Below, piece after piece: positions 15,861 through 23,448 of a stretch of DNA of 23,495 nt. The stretch spans positions 1 through 23,495 of the forward strand of contig CAJXPP010000009.1 in assembly GCA_913058195.1 (NCBI GenBank), in the 5' to 3' direction. This DNA is from an uncultured Gammaproteobacteria bacterium. Lineage in GTDB: Bacteria; Pseudomonadota; Gammaproteobacteria; Nitrosococcales; Methylophagaceae. The number at the start of each line of letters is the position of its first letter. The first letter of the stretch is position 1. The notes beneath the pieces are model-generated. The model did no database searches. It was not told the origin of the DNA and saw nothing but the letters and a program-made list of their open reading frames with translations. A program made the position numbers and the translations under genes.

Positions 15861-16838
15861 TCACATTAAGCGAATATCATCGATATAAAGCGTCGTTGGT
15901 TTTAACAGCTTGTGTGTAAATAAGCTGATTTTATTGATTTTGCTCATATCCATAAAACGTTCTTGTGGAGATGAAGCTATTTCTGAAATAGGAATCTTAA
16001 TGAAATTCCAACCTTGTTTTAACGTAATATTCTTATTAAATCGGTCGTTATATCCCCCTTGACTACGGGTGTGAAATTTGTCGTGAACCTTTATTTCAAA
16101 CGGAATATCCTGTTTATTAAGACTGTATATCGACAAAGATAATTGATCATAACCACGCCAGTCAGGCTTTATATGCACCAAGGATATTGCTGGGTAAATT
16201 GCTGGTAAATAATCAACCTTAAGAGAATAATTTCCTGATACAGAAAATTTTTCATCGTGCACAGCATATACATCTACAAATTCCCACCGTTCTATCTCGG
16301 CGTCACTTTCAAAACTGGCTAATACGGGAAAGTCATCGTAAAGTGCTATTTCATCCATTGCCGTTACAGCAAAATCACGAAAACCAATACTTAGAAAGAG
16401 TAAAGCAAGCATGCTTGCACCATAACGGGAGGTCGTTGTTTTTGTTTTATTAGTAATGAAATGAATTAATAAACCTAGGTAGGCACCTATAAGATCATTA
16501 GCAATATCGTTAATAGAAAACTCACGTTGTACTAATAATTGGATAGCCTCAGTCGCCGTCCCTAATATCAAACTCGCTAGTGTGACAACCGAAACCTTAA
16601 CAACAAGGGATCTTTTATTAAGTTGATCCGTGTTCAAGTAAGCAATACTGAGCAGCATAAATAAAACAATATGACCTAAATTCCATACACCCTGTATTAA
16701 GCGATGCCGTTGTTCGCCACCACCTACCTCAAACAGGAAATACACTAATATCGCCAATAGGCTATAGAAGAGTGTTTTTTTGAAATATTTCTTCATCAAA
16801 TAAAAACTCGGTAATGTTTTGTTATAGTTCGTATTCAT
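15861..16838 (-). CDS. VanZ-like membrane protein with C-terminal carbohydrate-binding-like domain
   Basis: A 325-residue two-part protein. Residues about 15-145 form a VanZ-like membrane domain with four to five helices (FYSLLAILVYFLFEVG, GHIVLFMLLSIAYL, VVTLASLILGTATEAIQLL, DLIGAYLGLLIHFI) and the typical acidic motif STEA/E-x-x-Q and NDIANDLIGA. After one more hydrophobic stretch, residues about 165-325 look like a beta-sandwich of the galactose- or carbohydrate-binding kind (ASFESDAEIERWEF, GNYSLKVDYLP, ending TTLYIDDIRLM). The second part would face the periplasm and could bind the polymer. The ATG at 16838 uses AAGGTGA, which overlaps the wzy stop. Function is unknown; VanZ-domain proteins occur in many exopolysaccharide loci. 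Confidence 0.82.
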   Translation of the reverse strand: MNTNYNKTLPSFYLMKKYFKKTLFYSLLAILVYFLFEVGGGEQRHRLIQGVWNLGHIVLFMLLSIAYLNTDQLNKRSLVVKVSVVTLASLILGTATEAIQLLVQREFSINDIANDLIGAYLGLLIHFITNKTKTTTSRYGASMLALLFLSIGFRDFAVTAMDEIALYDDFPVLASFESDAEIERWEFVDVYAVHDEKFSVSGNYSLKVDYLPAIYPAISLVHIKPDWRGYDQLSLSIYSLNKQDIPFEIKVHDKFHTRSQGGYNDRFNKNITLKQGWNFIKIPISEIASSPQERFMDMSKINKISLFTHKLLKPTTLYIDDIRLM

Positions 16839-16890
16839 TTTTTCACCTTGTTTTATGAGTCGATACAAAATGAGCAACAGCCACTGTGAA
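16830..16890. repeat. 61-bp direct repeat, copy 2 (functional wzy end plus vanZ start)
   Basis: The partner of 15751-15811. Here the copy is functional: it holds the last 15 codons and TGA stop of wzy, the ribosome site and the first codons of the VanZ gene (MNT). The six differences between the copies are at scattered positions, which suggests a duplication that is not very recent. Confidence 0.9.
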
Positions 16891-18210
16891 CGCTAGCAAA
16901 ATATATAGTGGCCAAGTAAATCCTTGAGTAAGAAAGGTGCCCGCAACACAAAACCCAATAATTCCAGAAAGGTTTCCCTCGGCAATGGCAGACATGATGG
17001 GAGGGAACTGATACGTATTTTCCTGCACTTTATATAATGACTTTCTGGCACTACGTACCACTGATATAACCATTGCAATAAATACACATAACCCTAAAAA
17101 ACCAGTCTCTGCTAACACACCAAACCAAGTGCTATGAACCGCATGATTAACGCCATCCCAAAAGTTACTATAGAAATAATAATTATGATAAAAGTTATCA
17201 ATACCTATACCATTTAAAGGATTATCAAGCGCCATACGAAAAGCAGCGTCCCAAGCGTGCAGGCGTCCCATTGCTGATTCGTCGATCCCAGCTTCAGCTG
17301 CACCTCCTGATTCACGCCCACTGATACCTGCAAGCAAATAGAGTGCAGCTAGTAATAGAGAACCACAGCTTATTAACAGTGTTTTTGATGCTACTCGTCT
17401 CCAAGCAAACGAAGCGATAACAGCAGCAATACCCAGTAAACCACCCCGGCTCTGTGTAGCAATAATGGCAAGGATTAGCACAATAGTTGTTACAACGCCG
17501 AATAGACGCTGTTGTCGAGAGAGGTCGGGAGATAACATTAAAGCGAGGGCAAATGAAAATGGAAATAACAACACTAAAGAAAGATCATTAGGATCGCCTA
17601 AAACAGATCCTAAGTCTCGACCAATAGTGACCCGAGTTCCTTCAACAAGACTAATACTATAGGCCTTATTATAAAGAGCGACTAGGCCAACCAGTAAGCC
17701 AGAGAATGTTATTAAATGCAGTGACAATGAAAAATCACGCACTGTTTGCACCAACCAAGCTATTGCAAAAGTCATGACAATAATTTTCCAGTAGATACTG
17801 GTAAAATAATTCAAAGCCAGTGGCCTATTTAGAGCAAAAACAATACTCAAAATTACTAAAACAAAAAATACCGTTGCTCGTGTTAATTCAGGGCTCCAAT
17901 AAATCTCTACTTTCCGAGTCACAATTACATGCCACGACAAGGCCCCTAATGATGCCATTGATAATAAGAGAGGGATTCGTAATAGGTAGAGTTGTGGAAA
18001 CACTTCGTGCAGCCGAAAGAATGAAAATAGTACAAATAACAACACCATTAAGAATGGTTGCTTAAGGACAAATAGAATTACCAAGGGAATAAGGCCCAAT
18101 GCAAGGCCAACGATAGGATGAGGCAGAAAAACCCAGCCGGCAGCAATGGCTAGACAAACGCTGAGAATCATTAGTGACTGACCAAGCCGACTTATCATAT
18201 TAAGCTGCAT
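16843..18210 (-). CDS. wzy: O-antigen polymerase/ligase-type membrane protein (Wzy/WaaL family, SypL-like)
   Basis: A 455-residue inner-membrane protein with about eleven to twelve hydrophobic helices. The large loop (about residues 285-345) contains the Wzy_C signature region SRGGLLGI and RLHAWDAAFRMALDNPLNGIGIDNFY, followed by HAVHSTWFGVLAETGFLGL. It would polymerise repeat units in the periplasm, or ligate the polymer; sequence alone does not separate these. The ATG at 18210 overlaps the wzx stop (TAATG). Its last 15 codons are present a second time before the acyltransferase gene. Confidence 0.87.
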   Translation of the reverse strand: MQLNMISRLGQSLMILSVCLAIAAGWVFLPHPIVGLALGLIPLVILFVLKQPFLMVLLFVLFSFFRLHEVFPQLYLLRIPLLLSMASLGALSWHVIVTRKVEIYWSPELTRATVFFVLVILSIVFALNRPLALNYFTSIYWKIIVMTFAIAWLVQTVRDFSLSLHLITFSGLLVGLVALYNKAYSISLVEGTRVTIGRDLGSVLGDPNDLSLVLLFPFSFALALMLSPDLSRQQRLFGVVTTIVLILAIIATQSRGGLLGIAAVIASFAWRRVASKTLLISCGSLLLAALYLLAGISGRESGGAAEAGIDESAMGRLHAWDAAFRMALDNPLNGIGIDNFYHNYYFYSNFWDGVNHAVHSTWFGVLAETGFLGLCVFIAMVISVVRSARKSLYKVQENTYQFPPIMSAIAEGNLSGIIGFCVAGTFLTQGFTWPLYILLAFTVAVAHFVSTHKTR

Positions 18211-19619
18211 TACTGCACGCTTATGTTAAGGGGAAGTAACTTGAGCATAACGGCCGCTACACTTAATAATAGTGTGCTCATTAATAAGGCTGTTATTTGA
18301 AATACTAATGTTGATGTCATTCCACCCAACACAATAAGTACAACGCTGAAGCAGCCTAGGAACAATAAAGGTAATTTGGGATAGGACAACGGTAGAAAAT
18401 GTTGGCTCATGAAGAAAAACAAAATAAGTCGCGTAGCTTGCGCTGCAATTAGGCCATAAATAATGCCCCAGACCACATAATCTGTCGTCAATAACAACAT
18501 CGTCGAAACCCCGATAGTGACGGCAAACACATTGATGACTAGTTGAGAGGCTGTTGTTTCACCCGTAAAACAACCAATATTGACTAAATCAGCTATTTCT
18601 TTAAATGCCATCGCAATAACAAGGCCGATGACATAGTGTGCTGAAATGGCATAGCTATCCGGTAATAACCAAGCAATCAGTAGTGGTGATGAGAGACCAA
18701 CTATTACTGAAAGGATGAGTGTTAACGCGATACCAATAGTTATAAATTGAGCAACTTTATATGAACCATTTTGTTGCTTTATGACAATAAAACGACGTGG
18801 TGACCACCACATATTAAAGGGCTGCAATAAAAGTACTAGGGCAAGCGAGAATTTTGCCGCCACACCAAAGTGAGCCACATCGGTTAATGTCGCGTGCTCT
18901 GCTAATATCCAGCGATCTAAGCCATTAAGACCAAATGCGACTATGCCACTCGCTACCAGTGGGGCACTATAAATTAAGAATTGATAAATATTTCTTAAAT
19001 TTATATTGAGTCGGGTCTCTTTTATTTGTAAATAAACAAGGACCCCAGCAGTCAGTACAGCAGCAATAAGACTGGCTTCTAAAATCTCTGTGACACTACC
19101 GCCTATCCACAACATATAGGCCGTCAATAGTGCTTGTAATAGTGCTCTACCGGTAGTGATGAAAAAGAAGTGATACACTCGATCATGCATTCTTAACCAA
19201 CCTAGAGGAATGGCAATACAGCCCTCTAAAGATAATATTAAAAATGTTACTCGTATTTGGTAAACGCTAGGTTCACCAGGTAGATAATTAGCCACTGTGC
19301 TAGCGATATACCATCCGAAGAAAGCAGAACAGAGTCCGATGATAATGGCTAGGCTAAAAATATCTGCAGCAATTCGTTTTTGCTCAGTAAGATCGTTAGT
19401 TTCACTAACAAAACGAAATAATGTTGCCTCTAAACCCATGCCAACCAAAATACTGCCAATAACCGCTAGGCTGCTAATGACCTCAAGTCGACCAAATTCA
19501 TCTGCTGTTAGATAATAAGCAAAAATAGGCAGCATAATTAATGAAACACCTTTCATTAAAGCAATACTGAACCCGTACATTAAAGTATGTTTCACACCCG
19601 GTGATAATCGACTGATCAT
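18210..19619 (-). CDS. wzx: Oligosaccharide flippase (Wzx, SypK-like)
   Basis: A 469-residue polytopic inner-membrane protein of the polysaccharide-synthase/flippase (MOP) superfamily with about twelve to fourteen helices. The N terminus (KHTLMYGFSIALMKGVSLIMLPIFAYYLTADEFG, read as separate helices 10-25 and 28-40) is typical: a helix, a Pro break and an LTxxEFG turn. The central region carries GLNGLDRWILAEHATLTDVAHFGVAAKFS, as in other Wzx proteins. It would move the lipid-linked repeat unit across the inner membrane. The ATG at 19619 has AAGG 8 nt upstream. Confidence 0.92.
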   Translation of the reverse strand: MISRLSPGVKHTLMYGFSIALMKGVSLIMLPIFAYYLTADEFGRLEVISSLAVIGSILVGMGLEATLFRFVSETNDLTEQKRIAADIFSLAIIIGLCSAFFGWYIASTVANYLPGEPSVYQIRVTFLILSLEGCIAIPLGWLRMHDRVYHFFFITTGRALLQALLTAYMLWIGGSVTEILEASLIAAVLTAGVLVYLQIKETRLNINLRNIYQFLIYSAPLVASGIVAFGLNGLDRWILAEHATLTDVAHFGVAAKFSLALVLLLQPFNMWWSPRRFIVIKQQNGSYKVAQFITIGIALTLILSVIVGLSSPLLIAWLLPDSYAISAHYVIGLVIAMAFKEIADLVNIGCFTGETTASQLVINVFAVTIGVSTMLLLTTDYVVWGIIYGLIAAQATRLILFFFMSQHFLPLSYPKLPLLFLGCFSVVLIVLGGMTSTLVFQITALLMSTLLLSVAAVMLKLLPLNISVQ

Positions 19620-19670
19620 AGCGATAACCTTGCAATTAGTTTAGTTGTTATTAAGTTTCTAGACCTCGTG

Positions 19671-20708
19671 TTATGAGCCATTTGCAATATCAACCATTGA
19701 AATTTGTTGGTATGTGCGAATCAATTCTGGGATGACCGACTGTGTAGAAAAATATTTTTCAACAGTGCTACGAGCAGCATATTTATAGTGTTCTTTTGTT
19801 GTTGGTGCCATGTCCAGCCACTGTTGAAAGTACTGTGATAAATGTTCCAATTTCATCGGCTCAACGAGCCATCCATTTTGCTTAGGCTCTATTAAATTAC
19901 TTAAGGCACCAACATTAAATGCCATCACAGGAATTCCTCGACCCATGGCTTCTAATGCTGCCATCGGCAAACCTTCGAAACGAGAAGGCATTATGAGAAG
20001 GCCGGTTTCAGACCAAACACTAGCCATATCATCCTGCTGCCCGTGAAAATAAACATTGTTTGATGCCGAGTCTTTCAACTCCTGTTCTAAGGGGCCTGTT
20101 CCATAGAGATGAAAGGATTCTTGTGGGAAACAACGTGCTAATCGAAGATAAATATCCGGCCCTTTTTCATGACTTAATCTACCAACAAAGACAACTTTTT
20201 TACCTTTAGATATCTTCAATGTTCTTGTGGCTATAAAGTTATTAGTAAGATCAGAAGAAACCCCCAAACGTAGCCCTATTTCTGGGCTAACAACGTAGAC
20301 CTTTGTGGCTAAACTGGCACTGTATTGATCTAGAAGGTTATATAAAGCTAACTTTCCATAACACCGTTCACCTGAATGATAAGTTGAGACAACAGGGGTA
20401 GACGATAAGCGTGCACATAGACGGCCGAATATGCCGGCTTTATAACCATGAGTATGGATCAGCGCAGGGGACTGTTTACGTAGTTCATTCCATAGCGATC
20501 GTATCGATCCATCAAGTGAAATCGTATCAATGTGTCTGTGTTTCAATGCTGATCTTAGGGGATGTACTCCATAGTTATTAAGGAAAACAACCTGGACATT
20601 TATATTATGTTGTTTGAGTCCATCTGCCAGTTCAAGAACATGTGTTTCGATGCCACCTGAATGTTGACTATCTAATAAAAGCCACAAGGCACTATTGATT
20701 TTTTTCAT
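19671..20708 (-). CDS. GT4 glycosyltransferase heading the polysaccharide run
   Basis: A 345-residue GT-B glycosyltransferase. The acceptor half shows SGGIETHVLELADGL, IHTHGYKAGIFGRL and STYHSGERCYG; the donor half shows VVFVGRLSHEKGPDIYL, YGTGPLEQEL and the E-x7-E motif in EGLPMAALE. It is the first gene after a minus-strand sigma-54 promoter and 51 nt before wzx. By position it resembles sypI or sypJ of V. fischeri. The ATG at 20708 has AAGGA about 10 nt upstream. Confidence 0.92.
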   Translation of the reverse strand: MKKINSALWLLLDSQHSGGIETHVLELADGLKQHNINVQVVFLNNYGVHPLRSALKHRHIDTISLDGSIRSLWNELRKQSPALIHTHGYKAGIFGRLCARLSSTPVVSTYHSGERCYGKLALYNLLDQYSASLATKVYVVSPEIGLRLGVSSDLTNNFIATRTLKISKGKKVVFVGRLSHEKGPDIYLRLARCFPQESFHLYGTGPLEQELKDSASNNVYFHGQQDDMASVWSETGLLIMPSRFEGLPMAALEAMGRGIPVMAFNVGALSNLIEPKQNGWLVEPMKLEHLSQYFQQWLDMAPTTKEHYKYAARSTVEKYFSTQSVIPELIRTYQQISMVDIANGS

Positions 20709-20747
20709 AGTATTAATTCCTTTTTACAGTGTTATTAGCTACGAAAT

Positions 20748-20764
20748 TGCAAGATCAATGCCTG
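20748..20764 (-). promoter_or_regulatory. Sigma-54 promoter before the first GT4 gene
   Basis: Minus strand reads CAGGCATTGATCTTGCA. GG and GC are 10 nt apart and the -12 box TTGCA is perfect; the -24 box has AGGCA in place of TGGCA. GC is 41 nt from the ATG at 20708, the same distance as at the other three promoters. Confidence 0.72.
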
Positions 20765-20806
20765 ACCTGTTTTGTGTGGTTTATCTCCTCTAAATGGCCT
20801 TAATCA

Positions 20807-20852
20807 CTGCAAATTGCAAAAAAATAATGCCTATAGCAGCAAATTGCGAAGC
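20807..20852. promoter_or_regulatory. Two GCAAATTGC sites shared by divergent sigma-54 promoters
   Basis: CTGCAAATTGCAAA at 20807-20820 and CAGCAAATTGCGAA at 20837-20850 share the exact core GCAAATTGC, 30 bp apart. They lie midway between the two divergent sigma-54 promoters, at roughly -70 to -120 from both predicted start sites. One activator bound here could drive both transcripts. The 247-nt gap contains no other gene. Confidence 0.7.
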
Positions 20853-20901
20853 AAAGTGCTCATAAACTCTAATAATACCTATGTAAAACAATACTTTAAA
20901 T

Positions 20902-20918
20902 ATGGCCTGGGCTTTGCA
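20902..20918 (+). promoter_or_regulatory. Sigma-54 promoter before the epimerase gene
   Basis: Plus strand reads ATGGCCTGGGCTTTGCA, with TGGC at -24, TTGCA at -12, and 10 nt between GG and GC. GC is 39 nt from the ATG at 20956, which has AAGGAG 7 nt upstream. Confidence 0.82.
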
Positions 20919-20955
20919 ATCTAGTTGAATATCATTCACGTAAAAGGAGTAAATC

Positions 20956-21906
20956 ATGGCGAATTATTTAGTAACGGGCGGTTGTGGGTTTATAGGTTCT
21001 CACCTGATAGATAGCTTAGTAAAAGATGGACATACAGTCCGAATACTCGACAATTTATCCACTGGAAAACGAGAAAATATTCAACACGAGTGTGAAGTTA
21101 TTGTGGGGGATGTAGGAGATAGTGAGTTGGTAGCGTTGAGTATGAAAGGAATGGATGGCTGTTTTCATTTAGCAGCTATTGCCTCAGTTCAACAGTCAAA
21201 CGAGAATTGGATTGGAACCCACAAAACTAATTTAACGGGCACTATTAATGTATTAGATGCAGCAAGGCACAAAAAAATACCCGTTGTTTATGCATCATCA
21301 GCAGCCGTGTATGGTGATAATGCTGATATGCCATTAAAGGAGCATGCAGAATTAAGACCATTAACCGCTTATGGTGCCGATAAACTGGGTTCTGAATTAC
21401 ATGCAAGGGTCGCGTCATTAGTACATGGCGTCCCCACAGTAGGCTTACGCTTTTTTAATGTTTATGGTCCAAGACAAAATCCATCATCACCGTATTCAGG
21501 TGTAATTTCAATATTCATCAAACGTTTAATAGAAAACAGATCAATAGTTATATTTGGTGATGGGGAGCAAACGAGAGATTTTGTATATGTCGGTGATGTA
21601 GCAAGGACATTACGCAGCGCCATGTTAAATGTAGGCAATGTACCGGCCGTATTTAATGTCTGTACAGGAAATTCAGTATCAATCAATAAACTAGTGAAAG
21701 TCATACTTTCTATCAATGGATTAATGGTTCCTGTTGTATACAAAAAAACACGTAAAGGTGATATCCGAGTATCAATAGGAGATCCTACACGTACAAAATT
21801 AGTGCTAGGAATATCTGCAAAATTAACCTTAGTTGATGGTTTACGTAATCTTATAAATTACATTAAATCAAACGACCAACATCGTCCAGAATTAACCCAA
21901 AAATAG
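20956..21906 (+). CDS. NAD-dependent UDP-sugar 4-epimerase-like protein (extended SDR)
   Basis: A 316-residue extended short-chain dehydrogenase of the GalE/WbpP class. The NAD-binding motif is GGCGFIG near the N terminus, D32-type acidic residue in RILDNLSTGK, then HLAAIASV, the catalytic SSAAVYG and Y-x-x-x-K (YGADK), and the substrate-side motif GLRFFNVYGPRQNPSSPYSGVIS and GDGEQTRDFVYVGDVA. It would interconvert UDP-Glc/UDP-Gal or the N-acetyl forms; the exact sugar cannot be decided. Together with the glmS copy it suggests a GlcNAc/GalNAc-type sugar, but that is inference. It is transcribed away from the polysaccharide run but from a matching sigma-54 promoter with shared upstream sites. 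Confidence 0.9.
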   Translation: MANYLVTGGCGFIGSHLIDSLVKDGHTVRILDNLSTGKRENIQHECEVIVGDVGDSELVALSMKGMDGCFHLAAIASVQQSNENWIGTHKTNLTGTINVLDAARHKKIPVVYASSAAVYGDNADMPLKEHAELRPLTAYGADKLGSELHARVASLVHGVPTVGLRFFNVYGPRQNPSSPYSGVISIFIKRLIENRSIVIFGDGEQTRDFVYVGDVARTLRSAMLNVGNVPAVFNVCTGNSVSINKLVKVILSINGLMVPVVYKKTRKGDIRVSIGDPTRTKLVLGISAKLTLVDGLRNLINYIKSNDQHRPELTQK

Positions 21907-22038
21907 GGTTACGTTGTATTACTAGGTAATAACAAGCAGTTGATCGGGTATTAAAAAAGCAGGGAAGGGAGGCATATTATCGTTTGTACTAGCTATCTCG
22001 ATTAGAGGGGGTTTACTTAGAGAATACCAACCTTTTTT
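21893..22038 (+). terminator. Weak terminator candidates after the epimerase
   Basis: A 6-bp stem TAACCC/GGGTTA (21893-21898 with 21906-21911) spans the stop codon but has no T-run. Further on, GGTT...AACC is followed by eight Ts near 22031-22038, a short stem with a proper T-tract. Either could end the epimerase transcript; neither is strong. Confidence 0.3.
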
Positions 22039-22219
22039 TTAGTATTAAAAGTCAGTCTTATACGAACGCTACATGACTTTATATATGTCTAATTTAAAGG
22101 CCATTGATTGCCTTACAACTTATATTTCTGGCATTCATATCAAATAAATAGAACTTATAATTAAGTAAGGATCTCGTTAAACTGTTTCGTTACAAACATA
22201 TTTAGTTTAATATTGATGC
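21907..22219. other. Intergenic gap with no gene
   Basis: These 313 nt separate the epimerase from the CopL-like gene. I see no open frame of note, no RNA gene and no mobile-element end. Apart from the weak terminator candidates there is a 7-bp inverted repeat TTAAACT/AGTTTAA (22177-22183 and 22204-22210) just before the next gene, which might be an operator. No standard CueR or CusR box was found. Confidence 0.5.
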
Positions 22220-22585
22220 ATGAGAATGATAAACGTATTCATCCAGCTCTTTATTGTCCTAGTGCTTATGCACTCAGGCCAAGCTGCTGCTTCTATGAGT
22301 CATGCTCAACAATCGCCAGATTTATCAAATAAGATAGCGGCTTGCCATTCGCACAATATGAATTCAAGTGATAATCATGCATGCTCAATGTCAGAGTCTA
22401 ATAATAAATCTTGCTGTAAAGTCGAATGTCATTGCAGTACGGCCGGCTGCACAACTACGATGGCTATTATTCAATCTTTAGTGTTAATCGAGCGATACAA
22501 TACGTATACAACAAGAACAACTGACTCCACCGCGTTAGCTAATACCTTCTCTACCTCTTTATTTCGTCCACCCATTTCTAGCTAA
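22220..22585 (+). CDS. Small secreted Cys/His-rich protein, CopL/DUF2946-like
   Basis: A 121-residue protein with a signal peptide (about 1-24, core VFIQLFIVLVLMHSG, cut after AAA). A metal-binding-like stretch at about 42-78 follows, with HSHNM, HACSM, SCCKVECHC and STAGC, and the end reads SLFRPPISS. An RPP-type end is seen in small proteins encoded before copper and heavy-metal efflux genes (CopL, DUF2946). Next to a TolC-family gene this suggests copper or silver handling. The start is uncertain: ATG codons at 22220 and 22226 both lack a good ribosome site. The family assignment is from pattern and context. Confidence 0.65.
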   Translation: MRMINVFIQLFIVLVLMHSGQAAASMSHAQQSPDLSNKIAACHSHNMNSSDNHACSMSESNNKSCCKVECHCSTAGCTTTMAIIQSLVLIERYNTYTTRTTDSTALANTFSTSLFRPPISS

Positions 22586-22589
22586 TACA

Positions 22590-22658
22590 GGATAAGTGTA
22601 TCCGTTTTTAACGGACCTTTAGTATTCTGTGATTAGTGCATCAGTTGTTATTCAACTG
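22590..22658 (+). promoter_or_regulatory. Hairpin-rich leader between copL-like and tolC-like genes
   Basis: Three perfect short stems lie in 69 nt. GGATA-AGTG-TATCC (22590-22603) is followed by GTTTTT and looks like a small terminator. CCGTT-TTT-AACGG (22602-22614) overlaps it and cannot form at the same time. CAGTTG-TTATT-CAACTG (22642-22658) is separate. The arrangement could be an attenuator, but the stems are only 5-6 bp. Confidence 0.35.
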
Positions 22659-22714
22659 TTAAAGAAATTTGCATAACTGAATTTTTAATTTCGGTTATAG
22701 CTTGGGAAGCTAAG

Positions 22715-23448
22715 ATGAAAATATCAACACTTACAAAATACGTTAAGTTATCGTTGCTCAGTGTGCTTTTGCTTATTGTTACTCCTATTACAGCAACAGA
22801 GTTGAGTCATTTACTCTCATTAGAGTCGGCAATAAGCGCTGCTCAACAAAATGATCCATGGATTGCAGAAAATAGGCACGTTCAAGCAGCATTAGAATCA
22901 CGATCTATTGCGGCTGGCACATTACCTGATCCACGAGTATCAATAGGCTTGGCTAATATCGCAGCAGATAGTTTTGATTTTAATCAAGAAGCGATGACTC
23001 AGATGCGAGTAGGTGTAAGTCAAATGTTCCCACGTGGTAATACTTTGCAGCTCCAAACACAGCAATTACAACTCCTCAATACACAAAATCCTCTGTTACG
23101 AGCAGATAGAAAGCGGCTGATTACTACTGAAGTAACCAGACTTTGGTTTGAAATATTTAGAGCAAAAGAAAGTATTCGTCTGATAGAAAAAGATCGCGTG
23201 TTATTTGAGCAATTAGTTGAAATATCTGAGGCCAGTTATGCATCGGCTTATGGCAGTACACAACAGCAAGATGTTGTTCGTGCACAGCTTGAATTGACCC
23301 GCCTTGACGATAGACTAACACAGCTTTCACAACAACAAGAATCAGCACAAAAACAGTTATCTCAATGGGTAAGTGGCCAATTCATGACAGAGTATTTGGT
23401 AACTGATACTGCGATACCAACAGTTACTAATTTTGACATCAATAATAG
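22715..23448 (+). CDS. TolC-family outer-membrane efflux protein, CusC/CzcC-like (3' truncated)
   Basis: The first 244 codons of an outer-membrane factor of a metal RND efflux pump; the rest is lost at the adapter junction, where the frame is still open. After a signal peptide (about 1-27, LSLLSVLLLIVTPITA) come the family features: LSLESAISAAQQNDPWIAENR, AAGTLPDPRVSIGLAN, the GVSQMFPRGNTLQLQ segment and long alpha-helical hairpin regions with heptads (TEVTRLWFEIFRAKESIRL, VVRAQLELTRLDDRLTQL). TLPDPRVS and SQMFPRG are common in CusC/CzcC-like members. The ATG at 22715 has GGAAG 5 nt upstream. Inner-membrane and adaptor genes (cusB, cusA types) would be expected just beyond the contig. Metal specificity is inferred from the CopL-like neighbour. 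Confidence 0.88.

Noticed and set aside
18178..19619. Similar first residues of Wzx (MISRLSPG) and Wzy (MISRLGQS, inside the N terminus)
   Set aside because: Only five identical residues with different codons; chance is the simpler explanation.
20744..20753. Extra AAATTGCAAG resembling the activator motif
   Set aside because: It coincides with the -12 box TTGCA of the minus-strand sigma-54 promoter and is explained by it.
6240..20918. SypG enhancer element (TTCTCA-N3-TGC type) upstream of the sigma-54 promoters
   Set aside because: I saw no convincing copies; the repeated element here is TTGCAAATTGC-like instead.
23157..23348. Minus-strand open frame of 63 codons
   Set aside because: It is antisense to the TolC-family coding frame, which has clear family motifs.
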